Below the pieces are notes generated by a model that was not told the DNA's origin, made no database searches, and saw only the letters and a list, made by a program, of their open reading frames with translations. A program made the position numbers and the translations under genes. DNA of 64,000 nucleotides, taken from the NCBI GenBank assembly GCA_002309655.1, contig DBXM01000019.1:54128-118127 (forward strand), read 5' to 3'. This DNA comes from Mageeibacillus sp. UBA1212 (GTDB lineage: Bacteria > Bacillota > Clostridia > UBA1212). Numbering within the stretch: position 1 is the stretch's first letter; the number at the start of each line of letters is the position of its first letter. Below, piece after piece: positions 42,787 through 51,848 of this stretch.

Positions 42787-44241
42787 TCACCCCTGCCGCG
42801 CCGCAATTTTGACCGCCTCGGCGTAGAAATTGTAAAGCGCCCTGACCGTATTTCCCGCCTCCGGGTCGTCAATCGCGCCTGCCATGTAGCACTTCCCGCT
42901 GTACATGAGCCGGTTCGAACCGTTTTCGACCACGATGTTCCGGAAGAGGTTCGCGAGCGACACAACCGGCGTCACAATATAAGTTTCTCCGTTTTCGACT
43001 GTGATCTCGCACGGAAACCGCTCTTCCGAGTCCTCAAACCCGAACGTCGCGCCGTCCGAAGACGCCGTTTTAAACTTGAACGAAAACGCGTTCCACAAAA
43101 GAAGAGACGCGCCTGTTATCGCCTTCGCGGGGTCGTTTTCCTCGTACACGCTGTCGTCCGTTATTCCGCTGTTTTCAGGCACCGCGACCGCGGCTTCAGG
43201 CGTCGCGGCGGGATCGTCGGTGCGGTAGTGGGCGTAAAGCTGCGACTGGGCCCCGAACTGAAGCATTGAGTCGACAAGCGGCGCGTATTCCGTGTACCGC
43301 GCGGCAAGATTCTGAGCGTACTGTCTGACCGTGAAATCCGTGCGGCTGTCCAGCACCGTGTCGCCGTCTTTCAGCTCGAACGAAATCCTGTCGGTCATAG
43401 CCTGGCACCCGATGCCTGTATAGCGGAAATGCCAGAGTCCGTCGTCGCCCTTTGAGCCGTTCACTGTGACGGTGTCAGGCGTTTCAAAGCCGAACCGCGC
43501 GTGCGTGAACGTCATCGAGGGGGTGTTCCTGCTATAGGGAACGGACGCCGAGACGTTAAGGGTGAGGTCGGCGCCGACCGAAATTCCCGCGGTAAGAATA
43601 GCCGGATTCTCGCCGATATTGACCGCGAGCAGCTTCGCGAATTCCCTGTTCCCGTCCACGAACTGCACGTAGGCGTAGACGATCGTCTGCACGCCGGCCG
43701 TTTTGGGAACGAGCGAAAACTCCAGAAAGTCGCACGGTGCCGCCGACTGCGCTATCGTAAACCGGCGTGAACCCTCCCACGCGGCGGCGAGCAGGTACAT
43801 ATTCTTATGTGCGTCGTAAGAAGTATCGAGCGGAATTGCCGGCGCCGTGTAGCCTGGCGTTTGACTGTCAAGAAGAATCCGGGCGTTGATATCGCCCCAC
43901 GTTCCGTTAACCGTTGGCGCGTCCGGATCGAAAACCGTCACGTCGTACGCCGGCGTCACGCCCGCAAGCTGCGCCTTCGCGCCCTCCGGCCATTTATCTA
44001 TCGAAACGGTAAAAGTTACTTTCCCGCCTTCCAGAGTGTATTTATCCGCCCTCATGGCGACTTCTATGCCGTCCGCGAGGGTGTTTTTGTTGATATTCGA
44101 ACCGCTTCCGCCGTACCTTTGAGGGTATCTGTCCGAGCCGTAGCCGTCGGGATGGCCGTATTCGTCGAAATCCGCCGAAACGCCCGTCACGAGCAGCGCC
44201 GCCAGCACGGCCGCTATTATAACGGTTAGGACCTTTTTCAT
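42787..44241 (-). CDS. Secreted protein of unknown function
   Basis: The protein has 484 residues. A signal peptide (residues 1-23, cleavage after VSA) is followed by a Tyr/Gly/Asp-rich stretch and beta-rich domains; residues about 60-210 resemble a cohesin-like or stalk-type beta sandwich. No lipobox, wall-sorting signal or catalytic motif is seen. GGAGG lies a few bases before the ATG. It is probably an exported binding or structural protein. Confidence 0.7.
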   Translation of the reverse strand: MKKVLTVIIAAVLAALLVTGVSADFDEYGHPDGYGSDRYPQRYGGSGSNINKNTLADGIEVAMRADKYTLEGGKVTFTVSIDKWPEGAKAQLAGVTPAYDVTVFDPDAPTVNGTWGDINARILLDSQTPGYTAPAIPLDTSYDAHKNMYLLAAAWEGSRRFTIAQSAAPCDFLEFSLVPKTAGVQTIVYAYVQFVDGNREFAKLLAVNIGENPAILTAGISVGADLTLNVSASVPYSRNTPSMTFTHARFGFETPDTVTVNGSKGDDGLWHFRYTGIGCQAMTDRISFELKDGDTVLDSRTDFTVRQYAQNLAARYTEYAPLVDSMLQFGAQSQLYAHYRTDDPAATPEAAVAVPENSGITDDSVYEENDPAKAITGASLLLWNAFSFKFKTASSDGATFGFEDSEERFPCEITVENGETYIVTPVVSLANLFRNIVVENGSNRLMYSGKCYMAGAIDDPEAGNTVRALYNFYAEAVKIAARQG

Positions 44242-44622
44242 ACCCTCCTCCTAAAACTGCGGAACCGCTGATTAAATGCTCTTTACGCAAGCGGCAAACA
44301 ACTTACAGCATACACTAGAATGTAGTGCGCTAGTTTCTCCTCGACTTTACTCAAATAAGGTGTCTTTCGACAGATTTGCTGCCGCTTGCTTTTCGAGAGC
44401 TCCCCACTCGCAGTATCTGTATACAGCTTCGGGGTCGCGCTCGAAAAAATAGCTATTAAATCAGCGCTTCCCAAATTGCACGGTAAGCATTTGTACAGTT
44501 CGATTTTAGCATTTCCGCCGTCCGTTTTCAACGCGTTTTTTGCGTTTTTGACTTTTTTGACTTGCCCGGCGCCCCCCGGTTTTGATAATATATAAAGCGC
44601 CTGAAATGCGGCTTTGAAAGCG
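44242..44622. other. Intergenic region, possibly with a decayed gene
   Basis: About 380 bases between divergent genes. A minus-strand frame is open across it but has no good start and runs through the promoter repeats, so I do not call it a gene. T-rich stretches near 44540-44560 are seen. No RNA family is recognised. Confidence 0.4.
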
Positions 44623-44670
44623 GCGTTCAACCCTGCGTTCAACCCTGCGTTCAACCCGGCGTTTAACCCG
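44623..44670 (+). repeat. Four tandem 12-bp repeats abutting a -10 box
   Basis: GCGTTCAACCCT twice, then GCGTTCAACCCG and GCGTTTAACCCG, without gaps. A degenerate fifth unit continues into GTGTATAATG. Confidence 0.9.
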
Positions 44671-44678
44671 GTGTATAA
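44650..44678 (+). promoter_or_regulatory. Promoter formed by the 12-bp repeats
   Basis: TATAAT (44673-44678) lies 17 bases after TTCAAC (44650-44655), which is part of the third repeat. A change in repeat number would move upstream elements but keep a TTCAAC or TTTAAC at the same place. Confidence 0.55.
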
Positions 44679-44705
44679 TGAACCGGAAAGGAGGTCCCAC
44701 GGAAA

Positions 44706-45389
44706 GTGTACAGAATTGAAATTGAAGGCGAAGAGATGGTTTTCGAGACGGAAGACAGCCTGTTCTCGCCCGCGCACGCGGACAAAGGAACACTCGCCAT
44801 GCTCTCCGCGGCTCTTCCCGGAATCGAATCATACGTGAGCGCGCAGGAGCCCGATGACACGCTTAAAATCCTCGACCTCGGCTGCGGCTGCGGCATCGCC
44901 GGCATTTTCCTGGCGAGGAAGTTCCCGCGCGCTGAAGTGGTTTTCACCGACGTCGACCCGAAAGCCGTCGCAATAACCGGGACCAACGCCGCGCAGAATC
45001 TCGGCGGCCCTGCCAACGTCACGTTTTTTACAGGCGACGCCTACTCCGCCGTTCCGTGCCGCGATTTCGACTTTATCCTGTCCAACCCGCCCTACCACAC
45101 CGACTTCTCTGTCGCGAAAAGGTTCATTGAGGGCGCGTTCACGCACCTCAAGACCGGCGGCGCGCTGTTCATGGTCACAAAGCGCAAAGACTGGTACTTG
45201 AACAAGTTGAAAGCGGTTTTCGGCGGGTGCAGGGTCACCGAAGCAGACGGCTATTTCGTCTTTGAAGCCGTCAAGAAGTCGCCCGAAAGGCCGAAAAAGA
45301 AGACCGCCGCCGAAAAGAATCCGTCGGGAATGTCGCAAAAGCTGCTCCGCAAGTCGCAAAAACTTCAAAATCAAAAAAAGCGGGCGTGA
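44706..45389 (+). CDS. RsmC-like class I methyltransferase
   Basis: The protein has 227 residues with a GTG start and AAGGAGG twelve bases upstream. The SAM loop is ILDLGCGCGIAGIFLARKF, an acidic residue follows in FTDVDPKAV, and NPPYHTDF is the amino-methyltransferase motif. It resembles the RsmC/RlmG branch that modifies guanine-N2 in rRNA, but is shorter. The Lys-rich C-terminal tail fits RNA binding. An alternative ATG lies ten codons downstream. Confidence 0.8.
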   Translation: MYRIEIEGEEMVFETEDSLFSPAHADKGTLAMLSAALPGIESYVSAQEPDDTLKILDLGCGCGIAGIFLARKFPRAEVVFTDVDPKAVAITGTNAAQNLGGPANVTFFTGDAYSAVPCRDFDFILSNPPYHTDFSVAKRFIEGAFTHLKTGGALFMVTKRKDWYLNKLKAVFGGCRVTEADGYFVFEAVKKSPERPKKKTAAEKNPSGMSQKLLRKSQKLQNQKKRA

Positions 45390-45410
45390 ACCCCAAAAAC
45401 AAAGAAAAAT

Positions 45411-45445
45411 AAAAGCGGGAACAAACCGTTTTCCCGCTTTTAATA
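45411..45445 (+). terminator. Terminator of the methyltransferase gene
   Basis: AAAAGCGGGAA pairs with TTCCCGCTTTT, followed by TAATAATT. Confidence 0.75.
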
Positions 45446-45461
45446 ATTATTCCTGCAGTTG

Positions 45462-45498
45462 CCCGCGCCGCGACCCACGCGGCGCGGCCTTTTTTTAT
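45462..45498 (+). terminator. Second terminator hairpin
   Basis: GCGCCGCG pairs with CGCGGCGC, then GGCC and a run of seven Ts that reaches the stop codon of the convergent channel gene. Confidence 0.75.
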
Positions 45499-47369
45499 TC
45501 GTTCCCGATGACAATAAGTCTGTCCGCGTCGTCCAGTTTCAGCACTCTGTCGACTGGCGGGTTGAAAACGGGCGTCATCACACCGTTCTCCTCGTCCATG
45601 ACTCCGATCAGAACGTACCCCTGTTCGAGCGCCGCGATTCTCGCCTCCCGCACCGTCAGCTCGTTCACGAGACGCAGCTCCCGGGCCTTCTTCAGATAAA
45701 TCTCGTTGCCCTCGTCGGAAATGAGCTCGCGGAAGACCGACTCGAGGTTGGGTCTGTCGGCCAGCTGTGAGAGGAAGAGCGAGACCATGTTCGACGCGAC
45801 AACGAAGTCCGTCAGGTCGCCCGAATCCACAAGGCGCTGGCTGAGCTCGCGCCTGAGTTCCGCGGTGATGCTGAAATCGAGCCCGTTCTCTTCACGGATC
45901 GTTCTGAGGTTCAGAATGCGCAGGATGTTCTCGGTGTCAGCCTCGTCCTCGTCCTTTTCGTGGTCGTTGAGAAGCACGACGTGCGCGGAGTCACCGATTA
46001 TAGCGGCCATTGACTCGAGGTGGCGCGGAACCGTCTCCCGCACGAACTCTAAGGTATAGTCTCTCCACCCCTCTTCGCGAAGCCTGTCACAGGTCTCCGT
46101 AATCTCTTCACGCGCTTCAGCGTCCGCGCCGGCAATGCGGATTTTTCCCGTATTATAGGGCAATTCTTCAAGAACCGTCTTTATCTCCTCGTTGACGCCC
46201 AAAATCAGAACGGACCCCGCTCCCAAACCGCCGCGGAATGCCTCCGCAGTCACCTTCAGCGGAACGTCAACCGGCGCGCCAAGCGACACCTCATCCGGGA
46301 ACTCGGTAAACACAAGCAACCTGTCCCCCGCTTCGACCGTGAGATTGCGGTCCGGGTTGATCACGCAGCGCCCGCCTTCCTTCTCTTTGAAGATACCCAT
46401 CGGCACGCCGCCCGAGAGCCTTCCCGTGAGCTCTTTAAAAGTAAGTCCCGCCGCGTCCGCGAGTCCGATCTCGCACAGGTTGCAGCCGTCGTAGTCCAGG
46501 AATTCCATCAGCGTCTGCGAGAGACCGGGCTGAGTGCAGGAATGAGCAATAACCTTCGACAGAATGCGGTTCGCCAGCAGCTGCGTAATTCCGCGCCTTT
46601 TCTTGAAACCGTCGGGAAGCAGGAAGCTCGCCCTCGACACCACCGCGCACACGTACACGCCGCCGTCGTTCTCGCCGAGAACCGAAGAGACCGCCAGAAG
46701 CGCCTTCACCGTGTCGATGTCGTTCCTCGGGTTGATGATCACCGCCTGCGCGTGTTCGACGCAGCACTTCTTAACCGAAGCCGGGTCGTAAATGTCTATG
46801 TTCCTGCAGACCAGCCTGACGTTCTTCGGAATTTCGACGTTGTCCCGGATCGCCTCCTCCATCTCGGACCTCTCGGCGTCGCCCGCGATCACAATGCAGC
46901 GCCTGTCGTCCGCGGATGCGTCAACCAGCTGCCTGATCAGCGTGAATTCCCCCTCGGAATAGCCCAGAACCACGATGTGATTCTCTTCGATGATTGCGGA
47001 GTTCCCGTTCTTCAGCCCGGTGATTTTCTCCTCGATCGCCGTCGAAAAGATACCTATCAGCACGCTCGTCACGAGCAGTCCCGCAATCGCCGCCACCGCC
47101 ATCAGAATAATGTACCCGATGCTGCCGTCCTCATAAGAGGGCATCCAGGCGTTTATGACCGTGGACATGGTCTCCCAGAACACCCCGCCGGCGTCGCCGT
47201 CCTCGCTGAACCCGCACACAAGAATCAGTACCGCGATCACTACAATCACAAGAATCGTGGCAATGACGAGAATGCGTATCAGCCCCATGCTTCCGTTCGC
47301 CATCCGGTTGTCGAACCAGTAGCGGAACCTGTCCCTGAAGCGCGGCCTGTTTTCTTTCTTTTTGCTCAT
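45495..47369 (-). CDS. CASTOR/POLLUX-type ion channel with RCK-like domains
   Basis: The protein has 624 residues. Two membrane helices (about 33-55 and 85-110) flank a pore-like loop, then two Rossmann/RCK units start at HIVVLGYSEGEFTLI and SVLILGVNEEIKTVL. This is the layout of the CASTOR/POLLUX/SYM8 family, ion channels gated by ligands on the RCK ring. Ion selectivity cannot be read. The ATG at 47369 is preceded by AGGTGAAA and begins a basic cytoplasmic segment. Confidence 0.85.
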   Translation of the reverse strand: MSKKKENRPRFRDRFRYWFDNRMANGSMGLIRILVIATILVIVVIAVLILVCGFSEDGDAGGVFWETMSTVINAWMPSYEDGSIGYIILMAVAAIAGLLVTSVLIGIFSTAIEEKITGLKNGNSAIIEENHIVVLGYSEGEFTLIRQLVDASADDRRCIVIAGDAERSEMEEAIRDNVEIPKNVRLVCRNIDIYDPASVKKCCVEHAQAVIINPRNDIDTVKALLAVSSVLGENDGGVYVCAVVSRASFLLPDGFKKRRGITQLLANRILSKVIAHSCTQPGLSQTLMEFLDYDGCNLCEIGLADAAGLTFKELTGRLSGGVPMGIFKEKEGGRCVINPDRNLTVEAGDRLLVFTEFPDEVSLGAPVDVPLKVTAEAFRGGLGAGSVLILGVNEEIKTVLEELPYNTGKIRIAGADAEAREEITETCDRLREEGWRDYTLEFVRETVPRHLESMAAIIGDSAHVVLLNDHEKDEDEADTENILRILNLRTIREENGLDFSITAELRRELSQRLVDSGDLTDFVVASNMVSLFLSQLADRPNLESVFRELISDEGNEIYLKKARELRLVNELTVREARIAALEQGYVLIGVMDEENGVMTPVFNPPVDRVLKLDDADRLIVIGNE

Positions 47370-47489
47370 TTTCACCTGACCTCCATTTTCCGGAAACGTG
47401 AATCTCATTCTGTAAGGGTATTTTACCCGTTCCCGCGAATATTATCAACAGGAAACCGCAGCAGTAACGGGTCGCGGCCGAGATTTTTG

Positions 47490-47518
47490 TTTACTTTTCC
47501 GCGCGCGGGTTGTATAAT
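47490..47518 (+). promoter_or_regulatory. Promoter of the aquaporin gene
   Basis: TTTACT (47490-47495), 17 bases, TATAAT (47513-47518). Confidence 0.65.
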
Positions 47519-47554
47519 CAAAGTACAATAACGAAAAACTTCAAGGAGGTTTTT

Positions 47555-48253
47555 ATGAAGAAGTTTATTGCTGAATTCATTGGCACATGCGTTCTCGTGA
47601 CATTCGGCTGCGGAACCGCCATGCTCGTCGGATGCGACGCATCCTTCGGCGGCGGATACATTCTCACCGCGCTCGCCTTCGGTCTCGTGATCGTTGCCAT
47701 GGCCTACTCGATAGGCAACATCTCCGGATGCCACATCAACCCCGCGGTATCGCTCGCGGTACTCATCAGCGGCGGTATGACGTTCAAGGATTTCATTTTC
47801 TACGTGATTGCCCAGATCCTCGGCGCTTTCGCGGGCGGCGGGATCCTCCTGGGAATATTCAAGCTCGGAGGAATTGAGGACAAGACAGGCGGCTTCGGCT
47901 CCAACGGCCTCGGCGGCGTGAACGGCAGCATCGTCGCGGGACTCATCGTCGAATGCGTCCTGACCTTCGTCTTCGTTCTCGCGATTCTCGGCGTCACCTC
48001 GAAAAAAGCCGGACACGGCTCCTTCGGCGGCCTCGTAATCGGCCTCACGCTCGTGCTTGTCCACATTCTCGGCATCGGCCTCACCGGAACGTCGGTCAAC
48101 CCGGCCAGAAGCATCGGTCCCGCCCTCATCGCCCTGATCAGCGGCAACACCGCCCCCATCGCGGACGTCTGGGTATTTGTCGTCGGCCCGTTTGTCGGCG
48201 CGGCCCTTGCGGCGCTTGTTTACAAAGCACTCGAAAAAGAGAAGAAAGCCTGA
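47555..48253 (+). CDS. aqpZ: Aquaporin Z-like water channel
   Basis: The protein has 232 residues and six membrane helices. The two NPA motifs are at 62-64 and 182-184. The selectivity-filter residues Phe42, His170, Thr179 and Arg185 align with those of E. coli AqpZ, which points to water rather than glycerol. The ATG at 47555 follows AAGGAGG. The upstream in-frame start lies before the ribosome site and close to the promoter. It is divergent from the channel gene, so both may serve osmotic balance. Confidence 0.93.
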   Translation: MKKFIAEFIGTCVLVTFGCGTAMLVGCDASFGGGYILTALAFGLVIVAMAYSIGNISGCHINPAVSLAVLISGGMTFKDFIFYVIAQILGAFAGGGILLGIFKLGGIEDKTGGFGSNGLGGVNGSIVAGLIVECVLTFVFVLAILGVTSKKAGHGSFGGLVIGLTLVLVHILGIGLTGTSVNPARSIGPALIALISGNTAPIADVWVFVVGPFVGAALAALVYKALEKEKKA

Positions 48254-48290
48254 CGGCAAAAACGCCGCCTGACGCGGCGGAAGCAAAAAA

Positions 48291-48335
48291 GACGCCGGCC
48301 CCGGAAAACACCCGCGGGCCGGCGTCTTTTTATTT
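48291..48335 (+). terminator. Terminator of the aquaporin gene
   Basis: GACGCCGGCCC pairs perfectly with GGGCCGGCGTC, then TTTTTATTT. Confidence 0.85.
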
Positions 48336-48368
48336 CCCGAATTTTCCGGAAATCAAATTCCGCCTTTT

Positions 48369-49319
48369 TTACAGGTCCTGCCTCTCAAACGCCGCCAACG
48401 CCAGCACGACCGCCAGCACAGGCAGCAGAATCCACAGAACGCTGATATTGTAGTACCATTTCGGCACGTACGTCATACCGTTGGAATCTCCGAGCCCTAT
48501 AAAGTCCGGAACGCGCCGCAGAAATTCCGCGGCAGCGATGACCAGCCCGGTAAGAGCCGCGGATATCAAAAGGTGCGGAAGCGTTTTCTTCACTGTAATC
48601 GCGACAGCCACGTACGTAACCGCGCCGAAAAGCGTCATATACAAATACCTGATCAGACCGTAGACCGTCTTGTATTTGCCGATATCCATGAAATACGCCC
48701 TGTTCCTGTCCACCACGACCGCCTTCGTGAACACCTGCGGATACGTTCCGGACGCCAGGGACAGAAAAAGATACATTGCCAAAAAGAACACAACCGTGAA
48801 GATCAGCACCACCGCGCCGCGGGCAAGAACGTTCCGGGTCCGTTTCTCGTAGTAGACGTGAATGTGCACCCCTTCGTCGAATTCACGCGTAATCACCACA
48901 CAGCTTAAAATGAAAGCCGTCGCCAGCGACAGGAACAGCGCCACGTTTATCAGGTTGAACAGATACGCCGTGGAATCCTCCGCACCGGTCATCATCGGAC
49001 CCTGGTACAATTCGTCCGCTTTGACCAAAGGAAAGTTCCGCTTCAGTTCCTCAAGCACAAGAATTTTTTCGCGATAATAGGGGGCAAGGCTCTTGTCGTA
49101 TCCGGGCGTACTCTCGAGTTCGGCAAGTTCATTCTCGGTGTCGTCAATTTCCCTGTCGATGTCTTCAACCGTGTCGGTGTCTCCGAGAGAATACCTGAAA
49201 GTTCTGACCGACGTATTGACTTTAAAAGTGACTACGACCGCAGCCATCACCATGAAAGCCAGCACGACCCACACGGCAAAAGCCTTACTCTTCAACACTT
49301 CTCCAAACTGTTTCTTCAT
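48369..49319 (-). CDS. ABC-2 type transporter permease
   Basis: The protein has 316 residues: one N-terminal membrane helix (about 13-30), a large external segment of about 80 residues with a charged helix, then five further helices, ending in LLPVLAVVLALAAFERQDL. This is the layout of ABC-2 permeases. The ATG overlaps the ATPase stop by four bases, so the two are coupled. The substrate is unknown. Confidence 0.8.
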   Translation of the reverse strand: MKKQFGEVLKSKAFAVWVVLAFMVMAAVVVTFKVNTSVRTFRYSLGDTDTVEDIDREIDDTENELAELESTPGYDKSLAPYYREKILVLEELKRNFPLVKADELYQGPMMTGAEDSTAYLFNLINVALFLSLATAFILSCVVITREFDEGVHIHVYYEKRTRNVLARGAVVLIFTVVFFLAMYLFLSLASGTYPQVFTKAVVVDRNRAYFMDIGKYKTVYGLIRYLYMTLFGAVTYVAVAITVKKTLPHLLISAALTGLVIAAAEFLRRVPDFIGLGDSNGMTYVPKWYYNISVLWILLPVLAVVLALAAFERQDL

Positions 49320-50110
49320 AGCAGATTCTCCGAATAAAAGCTGTCGGCGTAGTCGAGTTTTCTGTACTCGAGCAGTCCGAACGGAATCAGTGACGCGGCG
49401 GCTTTGTCCTCCTCGCCCGGCATCACCTTCACGACGTACGAGTCGGGACCCGGTCTTCTCGCAATCATCGCCGCGTCCGCGGTCAGCTCGTTTTTCGTCC
49501 TGACAAAATAGTAGGAGTAGTCAAAAAGGTCGTCCCTGTACTCGTCGATTTTCTTGTCTTTCAGCACCAGAATCCGGTCCACCAGCTCCGGGTCGAAAAA
49601 TGACGCGTCATGGCTCGCAACGATAACGGTTCTCTCTTTTTTGTACTCCCTCAGAACGTTGTGAAGCGTGACCACCGAGTTCCTGTCAAGTCCGTTCGAG
49701 GGCTCGTCGAGAAGGAGCACGTCCGCATTCTTCGACAGACCGAGGACCACCGCCAGTTTTTTACGCATTCCCTGGGAATACGTCTTGAACTTCGTGTCTA
49801 TATAGTCCTCCATGTGGAAGTCTTGAACGTATTTCCGCGACCTCAAGTACTCCTCTTTGTTCAGAAAATAGCGCAGGTTGTCGTCGCCCGATCTTGTTTT
49901 GAAAAAGGCCGGCGTGTCCTCGACGAGAATATACTTCTTCCCGCCGGTGGTTCCCTCGAAGCGTCTGATAAGGCCGTTGAGAGTCTTGAAAAGAGTGGTC
50001 TTGCCGGAGCCGTTTTCGCCTACAATCAGGTAAAATCTGCATGGCTCGATCTCCGCGCAGGCGCTGCTTAGCACTGTATGCTTCCCGAAGCTTTTTGTTA
50101 TCTCAATCAT
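49316..50110 (-). CDS. ABC transporter ATP-binding protein
   Basis: The protein has 264 residues. Walker A is GENGSGKTT, the signature is YSQGMRKKLA and Walker B is LLLDEPSNGLD, with a switch histidine in VASHD. The SQGM signature is typical of ATPases that work with ABC-2 permeases in drug or peptide export. About 60 C-terminal residues after the core form an accessory domain. It overlaps the membrane-anchored protein gene upstream by eight bases and the permease downstream by four. Confidence 0.9.
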   Translation of the reverse strand: MIEITKSFGKHTVLSSACAEIEPCRFYLIVGENGSGKTTLFKTLNGLIRRFEGTTGGKKYILVEDTPAFFKTRSGDDNLRYFLNKEEYLRSRKYVQDFHMEDYIDTKFKTYSQGMRKKLAVVLGLSKNADVLLLDEPSNGLDRNSVVTLHNVLREYKKERTVIVASHDASFFDPELVDRILVLKDKKIDEYRDDLFDYSYYFVRTKNELTADAAMIARRPGPDSYVVKVMPGEEDKAAASLIPFGLLEYRKLDYADSFYSENLL

Positions 50111-50774
50111 TTTCGCTCACATAAACGGCCCGGATCCTGCCGTCGCCGTCCTCCCCGATCTTCACGAACGTTTCGTCAGACGCCGCATATCCGCCGCCGT
50201 CTGTCTTTTCGAATACCCTAAGGTAAAGCTCTTCCCCGCGGACTTCATATACTTCGTCCGGCAGCAAACTGTAGAGGAAGAGAATGTCCGCCATTTTTAC
50301 CTTTCCCGACTGCCACTCGAACTCCGAGTACCATCCGGGCATTCTGGTCATCTCCGGAAAAACGTCGGCTACATAATACCCTCCGCCTGCGCGCTTATTG
50401 ATCGTCTCCATCGGCGCGAAGTAAATCTTCGTTCCTTTGATTCTCAGCAGAAAAGCGTGATTCCCGTAAACGGTATAGTATAGCCTCGTACCGTCGTCCT
50501 CCGTGAAGCTCAGCTTCTCAATGTACCTGTCGCTCTTTTTGAACGCATCCTCAAACTTGTCAATATCGTAAATAACCGCGGTATAAACAATTTCGGTCGT
50601 CAGGAATCTCCCGTGCCACTTTCCCAGATCCAGCACGGTTTTGTCGCGGGTTTCCGCGGTCACGGAAATCAGCATCTGTCTTTTTTGCAACGTCAGCGCG
50701 GCGATAACCGCAGCCGCAATCACGACCGCAACAACCGCAATCAGTAATACCGCGGTCAGCTTCTTTTTACTCAT
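50103..50774 (-). CDS. Membrane-anchored extracytoplasmic protein, paralogue 1
   Basis: The protein has 223 residues. One N-terminal membrane helix (about 7-29) is followed by an extracytoplasmic domain. It is a paralogue of the next gene upstream: both have a (V)LDxGxW(K/H)G segment, an EKLxFT segment and a C-terminal block (LYSLLPDEVYEVRGEELYLR here; LYGKLDDSLYEIDGETIYVK there). The gene overlaps the ATPase by eight bases, so it belongs to the transporter. I infer a substrate-contacting or immunity-like accessory subunit. Confidence 0.7.
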   Translation of the reverse strand: MSKKKLTAVLLIAVVAVVIAAAVIAALTLQKRQMLISVTAETRDKTVLDLGKWHGRFLTTEIVYTAVIYDIDKFEDAFKKSDRYIEKLSFTEDDGTRLYYTVYGNHAFLLRIKGTKIYFAPMETINKRAGGGYYVADVFPEMTRMPGWYSEFEWQSGKVKMADILFLYSLLPDEVYEVRGEELYLRVFEKTDGGGYAASDETFVKIGEDGDGRIRAVYVSEND

Positions 50775-50893
50775 ATTCTTTTGTCTCCGCCGTCTTAATG
50801 AGTAGTACGTTTCTAATAAGTACCGTCTGTTTTGATGATCTCCGCCGCAATTCTGCCATCTTTAGCGGGACTGATGCTTAGGCCGCGCTCTTA

Positions 50894-51679
50894 TCATTTT
50901 TCAGGCTCAGCGTAAACCATTTTTTTATCCGCGTCAACAAGCCTTATCGAAATGCGGCCGGCACCGTTTTGAAAAATCGCAGCGTAATAATTGTCGTCCA
51001 ATGCATAGCTTCGCTCATACAATCCGGTATTTTTGTTTTCTGAAACTGTTTCCGCAAAACACTTGACATAAATCGTCTCGCCGTCAATTTCATAAAGAGA
51101 ATCGTCCAGTTTCCCGTACAGGTATTTCAAATCCTCTATCGTAATCGGAAAGAGTATCGTCTGCCACACATAACAATCCTCTCCTCCCGTATTGTGTCCG
51201 TTGACATCCGTCTCGCGAAGCCAGTGCGCCATCGCACACAGTTTATGGTTTGAACCGGAATAACAAAAATGCGTGTCTCTGCTTAGGAGCGAATCCATCC
51301 CGATGTACCCTTCGTTATAGACCTGAATCCAAAATATGCGGTTCTCCTTAACTATGTAGAACAATTGAACCCAGTTCCCGTTCGGGGCCGTTTTTGTAAA
51401 ATGAAGTTTCTCGTCGTAAAGAGGGCTTCTGCAAATTTCGGCTATCAATTCCTCGGGTTCTTCTATTGTCGCCTCAAGAAACAGACTCAGCCCTTTTGAT
51501 TCGGAGCCCTTCCACGTTCCAAAATCGAGTTCAACGCCGTCGGCAGATTGCCATTTTATGTCTACGTATTCTTCTTTTTTATCCTTTTTGTGAAGCAACA
51601 GGTACACAATAGCGGCTGTCGCAATCGCAAGAACAACAACGCATACGATGATAGCCGGTATATACTTTTTAATTTTCAC
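50894..51679 (-). CDS. Membrane-anchored extracytoplasmic protein, paralogue 2
   Basis: The protein has 261 residues. GTG start with GGAGGG seven bases upstream. One membrane helix (about 8-29) is followed by an acidic extracytoplasmic domain homologous to the product of 50103-50774. It is first in the transcription unit and stands behind a promoter whose spacer is a G8 tract. It is A+T-richer than the ABC genes behind it. I do not recognise the domain. Confidence 0.7.
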   Translation of the reverse strand: MKIKKYIPAIIVCVVVLAIATAAIVYLLLHKKDKKEEYVDIKWQSADGVELDFGTWKGSESKGLSLFLEATIEEPEELIAEICRSPLYDEKLHFTKTAPNGNWVQLFYIVKENRIFWIQVYNEGYIGMDSLLSRDTHFCYSGSNHKLCAMAHWLRETDVNGHNTGGEDCYVWQTILFPITIEDLKYLYGKLDDSLYEIDGETIYVKCFAETVSENKNTGLYERSYALDDNYYAAIFQNGAGRISIRLVDADKKMVYAEPEK

Positions 51680-51758
51680 GGTGTTTCCCTCCTGTTCGTC
51701 TTCCTGTCATTTCTTAATTTCTGATTTATCATTTTCCGTTTCTCATTCCTCCTTCCTT

Positions 51759-51786
51759 ATTATACCCCCCCCAAGTTGTTTGTCAA
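51759..51786 (-). promoter_or_regulatory. Promoter with a G8 homopolymer in the spacer
   Basis: On the minus strand TTGACA (51781-51786), 16 bases that end in eight Gs, TATAAT (51759-51764). Both boxes are perfect; the spacer is one base short of optimum, so gain of one G would give 17. Confidence 0.78.
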
Positions 51787-51848
51787 TATCCGAACGGTAT
51801 GAAACAGTTTTTTATCATTTATCATTTCTCATTCCGCATTACTTGTTA

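Noticed and set aside
44283..44777. 164-residue minus-strand frame with repeated GLNA units
   Set aside because: The GLNA repeats are only the 12-bp promoter repeats read in reverse; the frame crosses the promoter and start of the methyltransferase gene.
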